DNA of 64,000 nt from an uncultured Lachnospiraceae bacterium (GTDB taxonomy: Bacteria > Bacillota > Clostridia > Lachnospirales > Lachnospiraceae). Below, piece by piece: positions 61,862 to 64,000 of this stretch. The notes below the pieces were generated by a model. The model ran no database searches. It worked only from the letters and a program-made list of their open reading frames with translations, and was not told where the DNA came from. The DNA lies in contig CAMJHQ010000002.1 in assembly GCA_946405625.1 (NCBI GenBank), positions 62,001 through 126,000 on the forward strand, in the 5' to 3' direction. The position numbers were made by a program, and so were the translations under genes. The first letter of the stretch is position 1. Every line of letters starts with the position of its first letter.

Positions 61862-64000
61862 TTATTCCGTGATAAGGTTTCTTACCTCAACTTTCTTGGT
61901 CTTGCCCGCTGCAATATACGCAAACAGGAAATAACAAAGTGCAACTGCCGCTATCGGAAGAAATACAGTAATGAATCTGTAATCGATAACGAAGTTTACT
62001 ATTCCCATGCTTCTCAGCATATATGACAGGATTTTTTCCGAAAAGGATAGACTCAGTACAGTTCCGAAGATTATTCCGAAGAATGCAACTATAAGAAATC
62101 TCACGGCGAACTGCAGGCGAAGATTCCTTGAAGTAAATCCCATAGCCTTATAAATTCCGATATCTATCTTCTCTCTGACAAATGTTTTCGAACATATCAT
62201 GGATACAACCACAAGGGCAAATATCGCAGAGATGATATATATCACAGCCTTGATCGAATATGCCATCGTTGTGATCATTTTTTCGAAGGAACTTCCACCC
62301 GAATAAATATTTACGAAAACATCGCCTGTCACTTCCGACTCTATCTTCTCTTTAATCTCTTCTGCCTTATCCGGATCAGAAAGCTTATAGCCCACATATT
62401 CCACAACAAAATCATCGATAAAGAAGGATGCTGCTTCACTGTTCATTCCGAAAAAACGTCCTGAATTTACAAGATCGGTGATAAATCCGGAAATTACAAA
62501 ATCATCTTTCCTTCCATGGTAAGATACTTCAACTTTATCACCTATTTTATATCCCATATCCTCAGCATATATCTGACTCACAACAACTTCGTTTGCATAC
62601 AGAGGTGCACGTCCTTTCGTAACGGTAAATACTTCTTCATCATCAGCCATATTGCAGTACAGCTTTTCACCGTTAAATACCATATAAGTGCTCTCAAATC
62701 CATAACGTTCTTCTATACCTGTATAATCCGTGATAATCTTTTCGATAATCTCAAACTGATTTCTCACATATTCCGTATTTTCCGGACTCCTTCCGTCCGT
62801 TTGGATAAAGACGGTTATGTTTTCATTTGTAGCACCCATTGCGCGCTGTGCACTCTCTGATGATACGGCATCAGTCATTCCCGTCATTGTCATAAGGAAA
62901 AATACAAGAAGCGTAGCTATTAATATCGATGCTATATACCGCTTTCCTCCGGATGTAAACTGCCTGAAGGCAAGGCTCGGAGAAAGTGCTTTTCCCTTTA
63001 TCGGAAGTGTAATCCTGCTGTCAAAAAACACTTCACATCTTCCGCCCGATACGGCTCTTATAGGTGATATAGTTCCTACTTTTTCGGATATAAGCATTAT
63101 ATAAAGTGCTGAAATGGTAAGTATTCCCAGAAGGATCAGCATGCTTGGAACTATAGCAATGCCTCCGACTATTTTAATACCCACAACTGCTTCGAATGCT
63201 CTCGGGAGATATATAATGACCGGAACAGATAATATAAATCCCACAACAGTTCCTATAACCTCGGCCAGCATATACTGTCCGAGAAATACGAGTTTCAGTC
63301 TTCTGTTATCAAAGCCTTGCGCCTTCAGAATTCCAAGGTCTGTATAATTCATTTCAATACTTGATGAAATGCTGTTAGACATTACAACAAAAACTATAAC
63401 TACTAAGATAATTACAAATGACATGAAAATGTTCAGTATTATATCAGGCATAAGTCCGTGATAATAGAGACTGTCAGATCTGGTCAGAACTCCCGATGCA
63501 TAGCTTTCTATATCCGAAGATTTATTGATTTCCTGAGCAAATCTGCTATCCGTAAGATCACAGTCAGCTGCTTTTGTAATATATACTATTTCATTTAAGT
63601 CCGAAGCGAGATCAGGATTTTCAGCAATTGCCTGCTTTCTGTTTTCGGCAATTTCATCAAAATCTTCCTGACAGATAAAAGGCACCTTAAGCGGCATAAA
63701 TGAGCTTCCGCAGACCGGCTCTTCCACAAAACCCTTAATGGTAAATTCAAATGACGCACCTTCAAAATATGCTGTCATGGTATCTCCGACCTTAAGATCA
63801 TCATAATCCTTCAAGGCTCTCGGAAGATAAATCTCCCCCTTTGATAATTCGGGAACATCTGTGACAAGTGCCGTAGCATTTTCATTCCAGACAGCATCAA
63901 CCGTATCATTTATTGCCACAAGTCTGATACCGAAAGATACATCTTTTCCATTGGAGTAAGTACATTTATTCGGATGCAGTGAATCACAGACTATTACTTC
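61862..64000 (-). CDS. Large FtsX-type ABC transporter permease, 5' end outside the window
   Basis: 713 codons are visible and the frame is open to the right edge, so the N-terminus (with the first membrane helix) is missing. A GTG at 63919 is unlikely to be the start because the family's first helix is absent. Visible parts are the first FtsX core (about 190-310: SISSSIEMNYTDLGILKAQGF), a helix near residue 355, a large external domain (about 375-580) and the second FtsX core (REKIDIGIYKAMGFTSRNL). It is distinct from the 905-residue permease but of the same general design. An ATPase gene is expected just beyond the edge. Confidence 0.88.
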   Translation of the reverse strand, partial: EVIVCDSLHPNKCTYSNGKDVSFGIRLVAINDTVDAVWNENATALVTDVPELSKGEIYLPRALKDYDDLKVGDTMTAYFEGASFEFTIKGFVEEPVCGSSFMPLKVPFICQEDFDEIAENRKQAIAENPDLASDLNEIVYITKAADCDLTDSRFAQEINKSSDIESYASGVLTRSDSLYYHGLMPDIILNIFMSFVIILVVIVFVVMSNSISSSIEMNYTDLGILKAQGFDNRRLKLVFLGQYMLAEVIGTVVGFILSVPVIIYLPRAFEAVVGIKIVGGIAIVPSMLILLGILTISALYIMLISEKVGTISPIRAVSGGRCEVFFDSRITLPIKGKALSPSLAFRQFTSGGKRYIASILIATLLVFFLMTMTGMTDAVSSESAQRAMGATNENITVFIQTDGRSPENTEYVRNQFEIIEKIITDYTGIEERYGFESTYMVFNGEKLYCNMADDEEVFTVTKGRAPLYANEVVVSQIYAEDMGYKIGDKVEVSYHGRKDDFVISGFITDLVNSGRFFGMNSEAASFFIDDFVVEYVGYKLSDPDKAEEIKEKIESEVTGDVFVNIYSGGSSFEKMITTMAYSIKAVIYIISAIFALVVVSMICSKTFVREKIDIGIYKAMGFTSRNLRLQFAVRFLIVAFFGIIFGTVLSLSFSEKILSYMLRSMGIVNFVIDYRFITVFLPIAAVALCYFLFAYIAAGKTKKVEVRNLITE

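Overview
The window looks like chromosome from a Lachnospiraceae-type Clostridia bacterium, in the Butyrivibrio / Pseudobutyrivibrio / Lachnospira area. The evidence is moderately low GC, AAGGAGG-type ribosome binding sites, an archaeal-type ProRS, ATP-type PckA, an aspartokinase with an in-frame internal start, intracellular GH43/GH31 enzymes and many GGDEF proteins. No phage, transposase, CRISPR or conjugation gene was seen. Most genes lie on the minus strand. Genus-level placement is inference.

Layout. 1-12 kb: a truncated unknown gene, tRNA-Leu(UAA), an SpoVK/CbbX-like AAA ATPase, cca, proS, a two-gene ABC-2 exporter, an RluA-type pseudouridine synthase, a class I aminotransferase, a helix-turn-helix/Uma2 fusion whose promoter carries three regularly spaced repeats, and pckA. 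12-26 kb: a long co-directional housekeeping block transcribed leftward: secA, prfB (without the usual programmed frameshift), hom, lysC, dCMP deaminase, then tsaE-tsaB-rimI-rnz-tsaD-ispD and a DUF885 lipoprotein. 26-39 kb: GAF-GGDEF, a metallo-hydrolase, corA, a cytosolic LacI-type sugar-binding domain fused to GGDEF that converges on a GH43/GH31 pair, a SulP transporter, and another GGDEF protein.

39-53 kb is a signalling region. It holds a membrane acyltransferase, a MATE exporter and two tandem AgrC-like histidine kinases, one of which has lost its phospho-accepting His. The promoter of that pair carries a LytTR-type direct repeat. Next come a small membrane protein, a DUF3137-like gene behind what I read as a yybP-ykoY (manganese) riboswitch with promoter and terminator, and a membrane GGDEF protein. 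A HPt protein, a REC-(dead GGDEF)-EAL protein and a large hybrid kinase lie beside these and could form one complete phosphorelay controlling c-di-GMP breakdown.

53-64 kb: a PlsC-like acyltransferase, a four-gene FtsX/MacB-type ABC export operon, a response regulator plus short-loop sensor kinase, and a second large FtsX permease cut by the right edge. The best candidates for something undescribed are the riboswitch-DUF3137 pairing, the LacI-domain/GGDEF one-component sensor beside glycosidases, the kinase pair with its LytTR site, and a possible short LytTR-linked transcript in the convergent gap near 36.5-36.8 kb.
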